From Lysobacter capsici (lineage in GTDB: Bacteria; Pseudomonadota; Gammaproteobacteria; Xanthomonadales; Xanthomonadaceae), in assembly GCF_018732085.1 (NCBI RefSeq), contig NZ_CP076103.1, positions 5,394,001 through 5,458,000 on the forward strand: a stretch of DNA of 64,000 nucleotides, in the 5' to 3' direction. The notes beneath the pieces are model-generated. The model did not search any database. It saw only the letters and a list, made by a program, of their open reading frames with translations, and was not told where the DNA came from. Positions within the stretch are counted from its first letter, which is position 1. The number at the start of each line of letters is the position of its first letter. Of this stretch, positions 28,052 through 37,409 are shown in pieces. A program made the position numbers and the translations under genes.

Positions 28052-28810
28052 TCAATGCGGCTTGGCCGCCGGCCGCTGCGCGAACGCGAAGATCATCACC
28101 AGCATGATCGCCACCAGCGCCAACGAAGCGCTGTAGCGGCTCAGCTCCAGGCCACCTTTCGCCAAGGGCTTGTCGAGGAAATCGCCGACCACCGCGCCCA
28201 GCGGCCGGGTCAGGATGAAGGCCGCCCAGAACAGCGCGGTGCGCGACACCGCCGTCCACAGGTACAAGCCGGCGACCACCGCCAACAGCCCGCCGAAGAT
28301 CGCCATCCCGCCGAGATAACCCAGCCCCGCGGTGTCGGCGACCCAATCGCCCAGCGCCGTGCCCAGGGTCTGCGAGAACATGATCGTCACCCAGTAGAAG
28401 ATTTCCGCCTTCGGCCCGGCCACGCTTTCCACCGCGATCGAACCCAGCGTCCGATGCCATGCGAACAGCGAACCGGCCAACAACAGCAGCAGCACGCTGG
28501 AGCCGCCGGTGTAGCCGATGCCGAGCGAGCGATCGGCGAAATCGGCCAGGGTGGTGCCGACCGTGGTGCTCGCCACGATCGTCGCCCAGTACAAGGGCGC
28601 GATGAATCGCCTGGCGAAAATCTGCGCGGACACCGCGGCCACGAACAGCACCGCGAAGATGCCGGTGCCGACCAGATAGCCCAGGTCCATCGACATCGAG
28701 ACCGCGTCGCCGCCGGTCTCGCCCAGGGTGGTGGCGGCGATCTTGATCAGCCAGAACACCAGGGTGACCTGCGGGACCTTGCTGATCGGATTTTCTTGAT
28801 TGGGGTTCAT
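28052..28810 (-). CDS. COG4705-type membrane protein
   Basis: 252 aa with about seven or eight membrane helices and almost no soluble part. The repeated motif TTLGETGGDAVSM / TTVGTTLADF / SQTLGTALGDWVADT / RPLGAVVGDFLDKPL, with an invariant (T)xGxxxGD pattern in alternate helices, is the hallmark of COG4705 repeat-containing membrane proteins and suggests a buried metal or ion site. The function is not established. It is a single gene, convergent with the DUF6289-like gene. Confidence 0.8.
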   Translation of the reverse strand: MNPNQENPISKVPQVTLVFWLIKIAATTLGETGGDAVSMSMDLGYLVGTGIFAVLFVAAVSAQIFARRFIAPLYWATIVASTTVGTTLADFADRSLGIGYTGGSSVLLLLLAGSLFAWHRTLGSIAVESVAGPKAEIFYWVTIMFSQTLGTALGDWVADTAGLGYLGGMAIFGGLLAVVAGLYLWTAVSRTALFWAAFILTRPLGAVVGDFLDKPLAKGGLELSRYSASLALVAIMLVMIFAFAQRPAAKPH

Positions 28811-29034
28811 TGCATCACGGCGTATGTGTCGGAGGGACGCAGGACGAACGGCCGATGCCGGAAACCACGCGCGCTTGATGCAGCGTCATCGCGCGACACC
28901 AGGCGCGGCATCGACCTTCGCATCGACCCTACGTCCGGGACGCTCCGAAAAATGTCGGCGCCGCCGGCCCGCGTTCACCCTGCATTTCCCATCCAGTCAG
29001 CGACGGTTCCGGCCGGCGACTGCGGCGCTCGCCT

Positions 29035-30465
29035 TCAAGCTCGTTTGCGCAGCAGTTGCGCGAGCAAGGTCAACACCGCGAACACCAGGATCACGACCAC
29101 GCCCGGGTACAGCATCGACAATTGCGTCGCCGGCGCGATCGCCGCGGTCACCACCGCCAGCCCGCAAGCGCCGCCGACCTGCAGCGAACTGTTGAGCAAC
29201 CCGGCTGCGAGCCCCTGCTCCTCGTCGTCGACGCCGTTGGTGCCGGCGACCATCAACGCCGAAATGCTCAGCGCGAAACCCACGCCCCACAACACCGATG
29301 CGGGCAGCAGCACCGTCCACAGGTCCGGCCGCGGACCGATGCGCAGCATCAGCAGATAACACGGCACGAACGCGAGCAAGCCGACCAGCAGTACCTTGTC
29401 GACCCCGAAGCGGCTGATCGCCGCGCCGAGCTTCGGCCCGAGGATCACCACCATCAGCCCCGCCGGCAGCAGCACCAGCGCCATCTGCCACGGCTGCCAG
29501 CCGTGCAGGTTCTGCAGGTACAAGGCGATCAGGAACTGAAAGCCCATCGCGCCGCCGTACAACAACGCGGCGCTGAGGTTGGCGGCGACCAGGCCGCGAT
29601 TGCGGAAGATGCCGAGCCGGATCAGCGGATGCCTGGACGTGCGCTCGATCAGATAGAAGCCGAGCAGCAACAGCGCCGACACCACGAAGCCGACGATCGT
29701 GCGCGTCGCGAGCCAACCCACTTGTTCGGCCGACACCAGGGTGAACACCAGCAGCAACATGCCGCCGACCAGGGTCAGCGCGCCGCCGAGGTCGAGCCGC
29801 ACCGGTTCGCTGCGCGGCGGGTCCGGCGGCAGGAAGCGCAACGCGGCCAACAGCAGCAACACCGCGACCGGAATCGGCAGGATGAAGATGTAGCGCCAGT
29901 CCAGCGCCGCGAGCAGGCCGCCGATCAGCAGGCCGCTGGAATAACCGGAGGCTTCGAACAGATTGAAGATGCCGAACGCCTTGTTGCGATGCGGGCCTTC
30001 GGCGAAGGTCGTGGTCAACAGCGACATCGCCGCCGGCCCGGTGAAGCCCGCGGCCATGCCCTTGACGAAGCGCGAGACGATCAACAACCCCGCATCGCTG
30101 GCGAAGGCGCCGAGCACCGACACCAGTGCGAACACCGCCAGGCCGATCACCAGCACCCGCCGGCGTCCGAACAGGTCGGCGCAGCGCCCGCCCAGCAACA
30201 GGAAACCGCCGAAGGCCAGGATGTAGGCGCTGACGAACCATTGCGCGGTGGCCGCGCTGATCGCGAACTCGCGCTGGATCTCCGGGATCGCCACCGCGAT
30301 CATCGAGATGTCCAGACCGTCGAGCAGGATCACCCCGCTGAAGATCAGCAACGCGATCCACGAGCGCGCGGGCCAGAGCACGCGATCGTCGCGCGACGCA
30401 GAGGCGGCCGCAGGCAAAGCAACGCCGTCCCGCGGCGTTTCGCCCGGGTTCAAGCCAACCGACAT
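29035..30465 (-). CDS. MFS drug transporter, DHA2-like (14 TMS)
   Basis: 476 aa from the ATG at 30465; the open frame runs further upstream but GGAG sits before this ATG and MSVGLNPGETP begins a normal cytoplasmic tail. The first helix pair has LLDGLDISMIAVAIPEIQRE, the DHA2 counterpart of motif D, followed by GRRRVLVIGLAVFALVSVLG (motif A region). Fourteen helices are expected, as in EmrB/QacA proton-driven exporters. It is divergent from a GcvA-like LysR gene, its likely regulator. Confidence 0.85.
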   Translation of the reverse strand: MSVGLNPGETPRDGVALPAAASASRDDRVLWPARSWIALLIFSGVILLDGLDISMIAVAIPEIQREFAISAATAQWFVSAYILAFGGFLLLGGRCADLFGRRRVLVIGLAVFALVSVLGAFASDAGLLIVSRFVKGMAAGFTGPAAMSLLTTTFAEGPHRNKAFGIFNLFEASGYSSGLLIGGLLAALDWRYIFILPIPVAVLLLLAALRFLPPDPPRSEPVRLDLGGALTLVGGMLLLVFTLVSAEQVGWLATRTIVGFVVSALLLLGFYLIERTSRHPLIRLGIFRNRGLVAANLSAALLYGGAMGFQFLIALYLQNLHGWQPWQMALVLLPAGLMVVILGPKLGAAISRFGVDKVLLVGLLAFVPCYLLMLRIGPRPDLWTVLLPASVLWGVGFALSISALMVAGTNGVDDEEQGLAAGLLNSSLQVGGACGLAVVTAAIAPATQLSMLYPGVVVILVFAVLTLLAQLLRKRA

Positions 30466-30565
30466 GGGTTCACTCCACTGTTTCGTTGCGACGATCATCG
30501 CCGCTTGTACGCACGCGCAAAAACGAGTAATTCTCAGCGCATCGTCAAACGTGGCTTGAAGATCG
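30466..30565. promoter_or_regulatory. Divergent MFS/LysR promoter with possible operator
   Basis: This 100-bp gap contains an AT-rich stretch with the imperfect palindrome GAGTAATTCTC at 30525-30535, about 30 bp before the LysR start. LysR proteins often bind T-N11-A palindromes in such gaps. The assignment is by position and shape only. Confidence 0.35.
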
Positions 30566-31489
30566 ATGAATCGCATGCTGCCCGGCACCCGGGCGCTCAG
30601 GACCTTCGAAGCGGCCGCGCGCCATCTGAACTTCACCCGCGCCGCCGATGAAGTCGGCCTGACCCCGGCGGCGGTCAGCTACCAGATCAAGGAAATCGAA
30701 GAGCAACTGGGCGTCGTGCTGTTCATCCGCAGCAGCCGCAGCATCCAGCTGACCGCGGCCGGCGCGGTGCTGCTGGAAGCGACGATCGATGCCTTGGGCC
30801 TTTTGCAACGCGCCGTCGGCCGCGCGCGCCGGCTGGAACGCGGCTCGACCCAGTTGCGCGTCTCGCTCAGCGCCGGATTCGCCAGCAACTGGCTGTTGCC
30901 GCGCATGGCCCGCTTCAATGCCGCCCATCCGCAGTTGCAGCTGGGCTTCGATATCAGCGATGAGCTGCGCGACTTCGACGCCGACGATATCGACGTGGCG
31001 ATCCGCTTCGGCACCGGCGACTACCCGCAGGCGCGATCGCATCGATTGTTCGATACGGTGGTGGTCGCGGTGTGCAGCCCGGCCCTGTTGGCGAACGCGC
31101 CCGCACTGAAAGCACCACGCGATCTGTTGCAGCACACCTTGTGCTACGTCGACTGGAAGACCGAGCGCATGGTCTGGCCGAACTGGCGCATGTGGATGGC
31201 CGCGGCCGGCATCGCCGATTTCGACGACGGCCGCTGCGTCGCCTTCGCCGATGCGGGGTATGTGGTGCAGACGGTGATCGACAGCGGCGCGGTCGGCCTG
31301 GTCGACCTGGCGCTGATCGGCAACGACCTCGCCCAGGGCCGTCTTGTGCGTTTGTTCGATATCGGCATCGAGGTGGCGCCGGACTACGCCTACCACCTGG
31401 TCTATCCGGCGAGCCGCGGCGAGGATCCGCGCATCCAGGCGTTTACCCAGTGGATGCTCGATCAGGCCGGACAGGACATCCGGCGCTGA
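30566..31489 (+). CDS. LysR-type regulator, GcvA-like
   Basis: 307 aa. The winged helix (RALRTFEAAARHLNFTRAAD, about 8-27, then LTPAAVSYQIKEIEEQLGV) and the effector-binding domain starting RVSLSAGFASNWLLPR place it with GcvA/AmpR-type regulators. It is divergent from the MFS exporter gene and probably controls it. It ends 7 bp from the convergent DUF2058 gene. Confidence 0.88.
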   Translation: MNRMLPGTRALRTFEAAARHLNFTRAADEVGLTPAAVSYQIKEIEEQLGVVLFIRSSRSIQLTAAGAVLLEATIDALGLLQRAVGRARRLERGSTQLRVSLSAGFASNWLLPRMARFNAAHPQLQLGFDISDELRDFDADDIDVAIRFGTGDYPQARSHRLFDTVVVAVCSPALLANAPALKAPRDLLQHTLCYVDWKTERMVWPNWRMWMAAAGIADFDDGRCVAFADAGYVVQTVIDSGAVGLVDLALIGNDLAQGRLVRLFDIGIEVAPDYAYHLVYPASRGEDPRIQAFTQWMLDQAGQDIRR

Positions 31490-31496
31490 GGATCGA

Positions 31497-32036
31497 TCAC
31501 CAGATCAGATCGTCCGGCACCTGGAACTTGGCGTAGAACGCATCGTCGTCGCTGGCCGGCGCCGCCGGCGCGGACGCGGCATGGTCGAGCACGATCATCG
31601 ACGAATCGCGCGCATTGACTTTTTCCGCCGCGGCGCGCGGCAACAGCTCGTAGCCGTCATCATGGCGCACGATCACCAGGGCGCCGCTCGCCAGCTGCGC
31701 GCGTAATGCCGGATTGATCCACACGCTCTTGATCGCCGCGCCGTCGGTGAAACGGTAACTGATCTCGCCTTCGCGCTTGACCTTGTTGGCCTCGACGATC
31801 TGGCGGATCTGCGCGCGCAACTCGTGCGCGCGTGCCTGCGCATTGCGTTCGGCGGCCAGGGCGCGATCGCGCTCGGCCCGTTCCGCCCGCGCGCGCTCGG
31901 CCTCGACCTGCTCGGCGCTGGGCGCGGCCGGCGCCTTGCCGTGGCGCTGCTTGGCCTGCTCGCGCGCGACCTGGGCGACCTGGGACTTTTTCACCAGGCC
32001 GGCTTTGAGCAATTGATCTTGCAGGGGATTTCGCAT
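31497..32036 (-). CDS. DUF2058 (YaiL-like) protein
   Basis: 179 aa from the ATG at 32036. It starts MRNPLQDQLLKAGLVKKSQV, the family signature, followed by a highly charged coiled coil rich in Glu, Arg and Ala (about 35-95) and a C-terminal beta domain (ISYRFTDGAAIKSVWIN). E. coli YaiL has been linked to ribosome and nucleoid fractions, but the function is not settled. Cytoplasmic; single gene. Confidence 0.9.
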   Translation of the reverse strand: MRNPLQDQLLKAGLVKKSQVAQVAREQAKQRHGKAPAAPSAEQVEAERARAERAERDRALAAERNAQARAHELRAQIRQIVEANKVKREGEISYRFTDGAAIKSVWINPALRAQLASGALVIVRHDDGYELLPRAAAEKVNARDSSMIVLDHAASAPAAPASDDDAFYAKFQVPDDLIW

Positions 32037-32197
32037 GCTCACGAGTCTAGTACGCAAGGCCGCCGGCCGGAAGCGGCAACCCCCGGCACGCCAGCGACGG
32101 CCCGCACGGCCCACACGGCCCAGCCTGGCAGTGATCCGATGAATTGACCCGGCCTCGCGCCGCGGACTGTAATGCAACCTCCGACGAGGCCGACGCC

Positions 32198-32671
32198 ATG
32201 CCCGCTTACGCCGTCACGCCCCGACTCGCCCAGTTCGAAGGCGAACACCTGCCCGGCAACAACGTGTGGCGGTCCAGCCACGTGCATTACCTCAGCGACG
32301 CCGAACTGCCGTCGTATCGGGTGAGCGTCCGCGACGGCCTGCTGTACCGCGCCGACGGCAGCGCGTTCGACACCGCCGACTCGCATACCCACTGGAGCGG
32401 CCAGGGACGCGCGATCTTCGTCATGCACGGCGACGGCGCGATTTATTCGGCCAAGCAACACCTGGTGGGCCGCTTTCATCATTCCAGCCTCGGCCAGGGC
32501 AAGCCGGTCGCCGGCGCGGGCGAACTGGAAGCGCGCGACGGCGTGCTGACCGCGATCACCGATCACAGCAGCCACTACTGCCCGCCCCGACGCTATACCG
32601 AACAGGTATTGAGCGAACTGGCGCGCGGCGGCGTGGACCTGACCTGGGTGACCCGGGAATTTCGCTACTGA
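32198..32671 (+). CDS. 157-aa protein with a toxin-associated HHSS/SSHY domain
   Basis: The start at 32198 is followed by YLSDAELPSYRVSVRDGLLY, then GRAIFVMHGDGAIYSAKQHL, FHHSSLGQGKPVAGAGEL and ITDHSSHYCPPRRYTEQVL. From memory, this block order (FxHSSxxxGxPVAxAGE ... SGHYxP) recurs at the C-terminus of many large secreted or toxin-like proteins and as stand-alone genes; its activity is not established as far as I know. There is no signal peptide. It precedes the 821-aa gene on the same strand by 129 bp and could be co-transcribed with it. Confidence 0.7.
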   Translation: MPAYAVTPRLAQFEGEHLPGNNVWRSSHVHYLSDAELPSYRVSVRDGLLYRADGSAFDTADSHTHWSGQGRAIFVMHGDGAIYSAKQHLVGRFHHSSLGQGKPVAGAGELEARDGVLTAITDHSSHYCPPRRYTEQVLSELARGGVDLTWVTREFRY

Positions 32672-32800
32672 CCACGGCCTCGCGCAACCACGCGCATCGC
32701 CGTCGCCGCGGCCGGTCCGCGCGCCAAATTGCGTAATCCCCCTTGCTTACCGCTGCAGCAAGGATGCATCTCGCGGGTGATCACAGGGGACGCTGCACGC

Positions 32801-35266
32801 ATGAACATCCTTTCGTCCGACGCCACCGCGTCCGGCGCCGAGCCCGACTGGGACGCGCTGATCGACAACCCTTACGATATCGGGCGGCTCGAGCGCCTGG
32901 TGCGCGCGGACCGCTGGTGGGTGGTGACCGGAATGCGGGTCGACCTCGGCGAAGCGGTGACCCGCGCGCAGAATCGCGGCCGCGCCGAGGAAGCGTTCGA
33001 GGTCAACAAGCTGCTGGTCTTCGCCGACACCGTCGACGTCCGCCACACGCCCGAGGTGCCGATCCTGTGCGGCGATTTCAGCCGGGTGATCGTGATCGCC
33101 CGTCATCTGGAAACCAACGAAAAGCTGCAACTGGAAAAACGCGGCTGGGACGTCGAGTTCTATCTGGGTTTCTACGTGTGCGGCTTCAGTCCGGTATTGA
33201 AGACCAAGACCTTGCTGCGCTGGATGTTCTGGACCGATCCCAACCGGGGCCGCCAAGACATCCGCACCACCCACGCCCTGCCCGATCCGTTGACCCGCAC
33301 CCAGTTGATGGTCACCACGATGGGGCTGCACGACCCGTTGCCGTTCACCGAACACCCGCTGTTCGTGTTGCTGCTGCCGCTGGAGGCGTGCACACCGCTG
33401 CTCGAACGCATGCTGTTCGCCGCGCAGCAACTGGCCGCCGAAGGCAAGGGCGAGCTGGCGGTGGAACTGCTCGCGCGCTTGGAGCAATTGCTGGATCGCT
33501 CGCCCGACCGTCCCGCGTGGCAGACCGTGGCGCTGGGCTGCCGCGCCGCCCAGGAACTGCTGCGACCGGTGCGTTTCGACCCGGGCCAGGTGCCATACCT
33601 GAGCGCGGCGTTCTACGGTGAATTGGCCAAGGAGCACATTCCCACCTTGCAGGCCTACGCCGGCACCTTCGCCCGTTTGAGCGACCGCGCTTACGACCTG
33701 GATGCGCGCAAGAAAGCCGCGCGCCTCGTGCTGGGCGAAAAGGACGACCAGGGCGCGTTCCAGAAACTGGTCGCCGAGCAGCTGGCGGAGAACTTCCGCA
33801 TCGCCACTGCCAACGTCACCCGCGCGCAGAATTCGATCGGACCGCAGAGCGATCAGGTCAAGCGCGCCGAAGCCGGATTCAAGGCCGGCCTGGCCGCCTG
33901 GGAAGAAGCCAAGAAGCGCGAGATGGCGATGGCCATCGTCGGCAGCGTGTTCTCGTTCGTGTCCGGCGTGGCCTCGATGTTTTCCGGCAACGCCTCGGGC
34001 GCGGCCGGCGCAGCCAAGGCCGCGGCCGATGTGGCGAGCACCGCGGCCAAGCTGGCCGAAATCATGAGCAAGCTGGTCCAGGTCGGCAAGGCGATCGAGA
34101 AGATCGTGCGCCTGTGCCTGGACATCGTCGCGGCGACCGACAAGTTCGACAACGCCAAGAACTTCGCCGACTCGATGGCCGCGATCACCCGCGGCACGCT
34201 GTCCGACGACGCCAAGGGCGCCCCCTCGGCCAATGCCTATTGGGACCAGTTGTGGGTGGAGGTCGAAACCCAGCTGGCGCCCGCGATCGATCAGAAGATC
34301 GACGGCGCGAACGAGTATCTGAAGGAACTCAAGATCCTGGTGATCTACGGCCGCGCGCTGACTGCCGCGCAGATTGCGCTGCCGCCGCTGATCCAGGAAA
34401 TGGCGCGGGCGAAACTGCAGGCCGAAATCGCGCGTCGCCAGCACGATGCGGTGCTGGCCGAAGTCAATGCGCTGACCGCGCAGAAGGCCTTGTCCGGCCA
34501 GGCGATGGTGGTGCTGTGGGGCAACTACCGCAAGATGCAGCGCTCGATGCTGGTGGCGCTGCAGCAGTTCGATGCCGCCTACCGCTACTGGGCCTTGAGC
34601 GAGGAACGCGCGCCGCGCGAGAACCTGCGCGGCATCGCCGATCTCGCCGGCGATCTGGCCGAGATCGCCGACCTCAAGAAAATGCAGGGCCGCGCGCTCG
34701 ACAGCTTCCGTCCGCCGCCGCAGCCGTTCGTGCAGGCCAAGCACCTCGTGGCGCCCGCCGCGCGCGAGGCCCTGCTCAAGGGCGAGCGGGTCGCGATCGC
34801 GTTGACGGCCAGCAACGGGCCGTTGTCGGGCTGGGGCCGGGTCAGCCGCGCCCGCGTCGGCGAAATCTTCGTCTGGATCGAATGGGTCGAAGGCAAGCGC
34901 CCGAAAAGCGGCGCGGTCGAATTCACCGTGCGCACCAGCGGCGTGTACGACGACACCCGCCTGATCGGCGCGCAGTCGAAACTGTTCCACTTCCAGGGCG
35001 CGCCGGTCGACCTGAGCTTCCGCTACGACCTCGCCGCCATGCCGCACGACCAGCCCGGCAGCATCCGCGCGCGCGCCGCGATCGCCGAGGATTTCCGCAC
35101 CTCGTACTCCGAGCCGACGCTGTCGACCGACTGGATCATCTCCTCGCCGAAAGTCTCCGCCGGCGACAGCGAGACCGTCGACCTGACCCAGCTCAAATCG
35201 GCGATCGCCGGCATCCGCCTGGAGTTTTCCGGCAGCTACATCAAGGACCCGGACCGGATGTTCTGA
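32801..35266 (+). CDS. 821-aa protein with alpha-helical pore-former-like architecture
   Basis: The start at 32801 is preferred over a TTG at 32729. Residues 1-270 are a mixed domain (WDALIDNPYDIGRLERLVRA, RWWVVTGMRVDLGEA). Residues about 275-640 are predicted long amphipathic helices, interrupted by a hydrophobic, Ala/Gly/Ser-rich hairpin-like segment at about 375-430 (MAMAIVGSVFSFVSGVASMF). Residues 680-821 form a beta-rich tail (GAVEFTVRTSGVYDD). This layout, with no signal peptide, resembles ClyA/Cry6/XaxA-type alpha pore-forming proteins. That is an inference from architecture, not homology. Expression with the 157-aa gene and the zinc-ribbon gene (156 bp downstream) is likely. Confidence 0.7.
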   Translation: MNILSSDATASGAEPDWDALIDNPYDIGRLERLVRADRWWVVTGMRVDLGEAVTRAQNRGRAEEAFEVNKLLVFADTVDVRHTPEVPILCGDFSRVIVIARHLETNEKLQLEKRGWDVEFYLGFYVCGFSPVLKTKTLLRWMFWTDPNRGRQDIRTTHALPDPLTRTQLMVTTMGLHDPLPFTEHPLFVLLLPLEACTPLLERMLFAAQQLAAEGKGELAVELLARLEQLLDRSPDRPAWQTVALGCRAAQELLRPVRFDPGQVPYLSAAFYGELAKEHIPTLQAYAGTFARLSDRAYDLDARKKAARLVLGEKDDQGAFQKLVAEQLAENFRIATANVTRAQNSIGPQSDQVKRAEAGFKAGLAAWEEAKKREMAMAIVGSVFSFVSGVASMFSGNASGAAGAAKAAADVASTAAKLAEIMSKLVQVGKAIEKIVRLCLDIVAATDKFDNAKNFADSMAAITRGTLSDDAKGAPSANAYWDQLWVEVETQLAPAIDQKIDGANEYLKELKILVIYGRALTAAQIALPPLIQEMARAKLQAEIARRQHDAVLAEVNALTAQKALSGQAMVVLWGNYRKMQRSMLVALQQFDAAYRYWALSEERAPRENLRGIADLAGDLAEIADLKKMQGRALDSFRPPPQPFVQAKHLVAPAAREALLKGERVAIALTASNGPLSGWGRVSRARVGEIFVWIEWVEGKRPKSGAVEFTVRTSGVYDDTRLIGAQSKLFHFQGAPVDLSFRYDLAAMPHDQPGSIRARAAIAEDFRTSYSEPTLSTDWIISSPKVSAGDSETVDLTQLKSAIAGIRLEFSGSYIKDPDRMF

Positions 35267-35421
35267 TCGTGTCGCGCGCGGCGCCCGCGTAGCGCGGCCG
35301 GCAACCCGCGTGCCGGTGCGGGCCCGGGCGCCGCGAACGCGCTGGCGTTGCCTCCGGCGCCCCTCGATAATCCCGGCGTGGGCGCACGACGCCCACGGAC
35401 CGATCGCCTGGGGGAGGCACG

Positions 35422-36306
35422 ATGTCCACGACCGTTTGCGCGGCCTGCAAGGCCGGGATCGATGCGGGTACACGCCGGTGCCCGAACTGCGGCGAACCGG
35501 CGCTGGCGCAGCTGCAGTTCGGCGCGCGCCGCGACGGCGACGGCCGCGGTTCGCGCGACGACGGCTCGTGGTTGCCGATGGCCGGCATCGCCGGCGTGCT
35601 GCTGGTCGCGCTCGGCGTCGGCGCCTACCTGTGGTATTCGTCGAAACACGATGCCGAGCCGGTCGTGCGCGTGTCGACCAACGGCACCGGCGCGCCGGTG
35701 GTCGGACAGGCGCGTTCGCAGGACGAACTGCAACGCGGCATCCAGCAGATCTTCATCGACGTGCTGCAGAAGGGCGACCGCGAACAAAGCGCGCTGGAGT
35801 CGCGGATCGATGCGCTCAAGCTCGAACAAGTGCTCAGTTCGTCCAAGCTCGCCAGCGCCAAGGGCATTCGCGAAAGCCGCGAGGCCTTGCGTCAATACGG
35901 CGAACTGGTCGAGCAGGCGCGCAGCGCCGCGGAAGCGACCAGGACGGAAATCAACCGCAGGGTGCGGGTGTTGTGCGGCGATTCGGCGCTGGCGTCGGGC
36001 TTCCTGCGCGACTACGAAAACATGCGCGGCCGCCTCGACGTCAACGAGCGCAACGCCTACGACAATTACCGAAGCACCATGCGCACGGTCAACGCGATCC
36101 TGGATTTCGCCCAGTCGCGATCGGGCCGCATGGTCTATCGCGACGACACCTTGTTGTTCAACAATGCCGCCGACTTCCAGGCGTTCGAACGCCTCGCCAG
36201 GCAATTGCGGCTCAACGATGCGGTAGCGCGCGACAATCAGCGCGCGTTGTCGACCCTGCGCGCGGAGGCATCGCGGCAATTCGTCGATACGCGCTGGGTG
36301 AGGTGA
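35422..36306 (+). CDS. Zinc-ribbon membrane protein
   Basis: 294 aa with a strong ribosome site (GGGGGAGG) before the ATG at 35422. An N-terminal zinc ribbon has cysteines C6, C9, C20 and C23 (CAACK, CPNCGEPA). One membrane helix follows (about 50-70), and the remaining 220 residues are helical, charged and probably coiled-coil, with one or two cysteines. The zinc ribbon should be cytoplasmic and the long helical part periplasmic. I do not recognise the family. It follows the 821-aa gene and may belong to the same unit. Confidence 0.75.
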   Translation: MSTTVCAACKAGIDAGTRRCPNCGEPALAQLQFGARRDGDGRGSRDDGSWLPMAGIAGVLLVALGVGAYLWYSSKHDAEPVVRVSTNGTGAPVVGQARSQDELQRGIQQIFIDVLQKGDREQSALESRIDALKLEQVLSSSKLASAKGIRESREALRQYGELVEQARSAAEATRTEINRRVRVLCGDSALASGFLRDYENMRGRLDVNERNAYDNYRSTMRTVNAILDFAQSRSGRMVYRDDTLLFNNAADFQAFERLARQLRLNDAVARDNQRALSTLRAEASRQFVDTRWVR

Positions 36307-36345
36307 GTCCGGCGCTCCAGCGTGCCCGGACAATCCGCGCCGCGC

Positions 36346-36918
36346 TCAGCGCCGCGGCTGCACCACGCGATATTGCTTCTGGTCGCCGTAGCTCTTGCCC
36401 TGCGGCTCGACGTTGGCGCACAGCCGGCCCTCGCACAGGGTCACGTCGGCCTGGTTGTAGGCGCGCAGCAGATCGGCCGCGACCCGGTTTTCGTTGATGT
36501 CGGCGCGGTACTGCCACAACAGCCAGCCGCCGCCGACCAGCAGCAACAGCACGCTGCCGAACGCGGCGCCGACCACTTTCCAGACCAGATGCTTGTGCAG
36601 CGATTCCATGCGCTTGAGCTGCGCGGCCAGCGTCTGCGAGCCTTCCTGCAGCAATCCGCCGGCGCTCTGCAGGCGTTTTTCGTAGGCGCCGACCGGCTGA
36701 TCCAGGCCGCTCTCCAGCCGCCCCATCACCGCCCCGGGCAAGCTGCGCAGGCTTTCGTCGGCCGATTGCCGGACCACGCCGGGCACCTGCTGGGCGAGTT
36801 GCTGCAATTGCTGGAACACCGCGCGCTGGCTGGCGCTGATCTCGTCGCAGCGCCGCTCGAACTGCTCCATCAGCACCGCGGTCTTGCTGATCAAGGCCAT
36901 CAATTCGTCTTGCTGCAT
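36346..36918 (-). CDS. Coiled-coil membrane protein, relaxosome-accessory-like
   Basis: 190 aa from the ATG at 36918 with a near-consensus AAGGAGG ribosome site. Residues 1-110 are a long helix/coiled coil; one membrane helix lies at about 112-136; the C-terminal 50 residues are conserved-looking (LLRAYNQADVTLCEGRLCAN, then YGDQKQY) with a Cys pair. I recall similar proteins annotated in Stenotrophomonas and Xanthomonas as relaxation or mobilisation proteins, but no relaxase is in this window. The function is unproven. It converges with the zinc-ribbon gene. Confidence 0.65.
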   Translation of the reverse strand: MQQDELMALISKTAVLMEQFERRCDEISASQRAVFQQLQQLAQQVPGVVRQSADESLRSLPGAVMGRLESGLDQPVGAYEKRLQSAGGLLQEGSQTLAAQLKRMESLHKHLVWKVVGAAFGSVLLLLVGGGWLLWQYRADINENRVAADLLRAYNQADVTLCEGRLCANVEPQGKSYGDQKQYRVVQPRR

Positions 36919-37086
36919 GGTCCCCTCCTTGAGATCGTCGTAGCCAATGATCGCGCGGGGCGCGGCGCTCGCCGATGAGCCGGCATCATTGCGCACACGA
37001 CCGTCCCCAGCCGGTCCCGAGCCTATGCCAGGGCGCGGGACAAGGCAACGATCGACCTCACTCGCCTCGAGGCGACGGCGTGTCGG

Positions 37087-37335
37087 CTAATCGTCGGCGC
37101 GCCCGCTGGCGATCACCACGAAATGCGGCGAGTCGTCGAAACCCGGCTGCCGGTCCGACAAGTGCTCATGGCCGTAGTTCGCGCCCATGCGCTGCATGGT
37201 GTCGGCGGCCTTGTTGAGAAAGCTGGCGATCCGGCGAAGTTCGGCCGGCGTCGCGAACAGGTTTATCTCCGCCAGTTCCTTGTGCCGACTTTCTTCTCCG
37301 GACTGCCCATCGTCGCTGTAACCGCGGATATTCAT
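37087..37335 (-). CDS. Imm32-like small protein (possible orphan immunity protein)
   Basis: 82 aa. The pattern LAEINLFATPAELRRIASFL, then a helix ending MQRMGANYGHEHLSD and a final HFVVIAS strand, is that of small immunity proteins I recall as the Imm32 family. The protein is acidic and cytoplasmic, with no signal peptide. No cognate toxin is adjacent on the same strand; the calpain-like effector lies 1.4 kb away beyond an MFS gene and has its own lipoprotein partners. The alternative is a housekeeping role. Confidence 0.6.
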   Translation of the reverse strand: MNIRGYSDDGQSGEESRHKELAEINLFATPAELRRIASFLNKAADTMQRMGANYGHEHLSDRQPGFDDSPHFVVIASGRADD

Positions 37336-37409
37336 GCTCGATGGTCCTGTTGGGAGTGGCCTTGGCCCCGGCGCTGCCGTCGTGCGATTGATTCGTGTCG
37401 AATGGCTTG

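Noticed and set aside
32747..35473. A 908-residue open frame on the minus strand
   Set aside because: It is antisense to the 821-aa gene. Its sequence is rich in His, Arg and Gln repeats with no family and no ribosome site.
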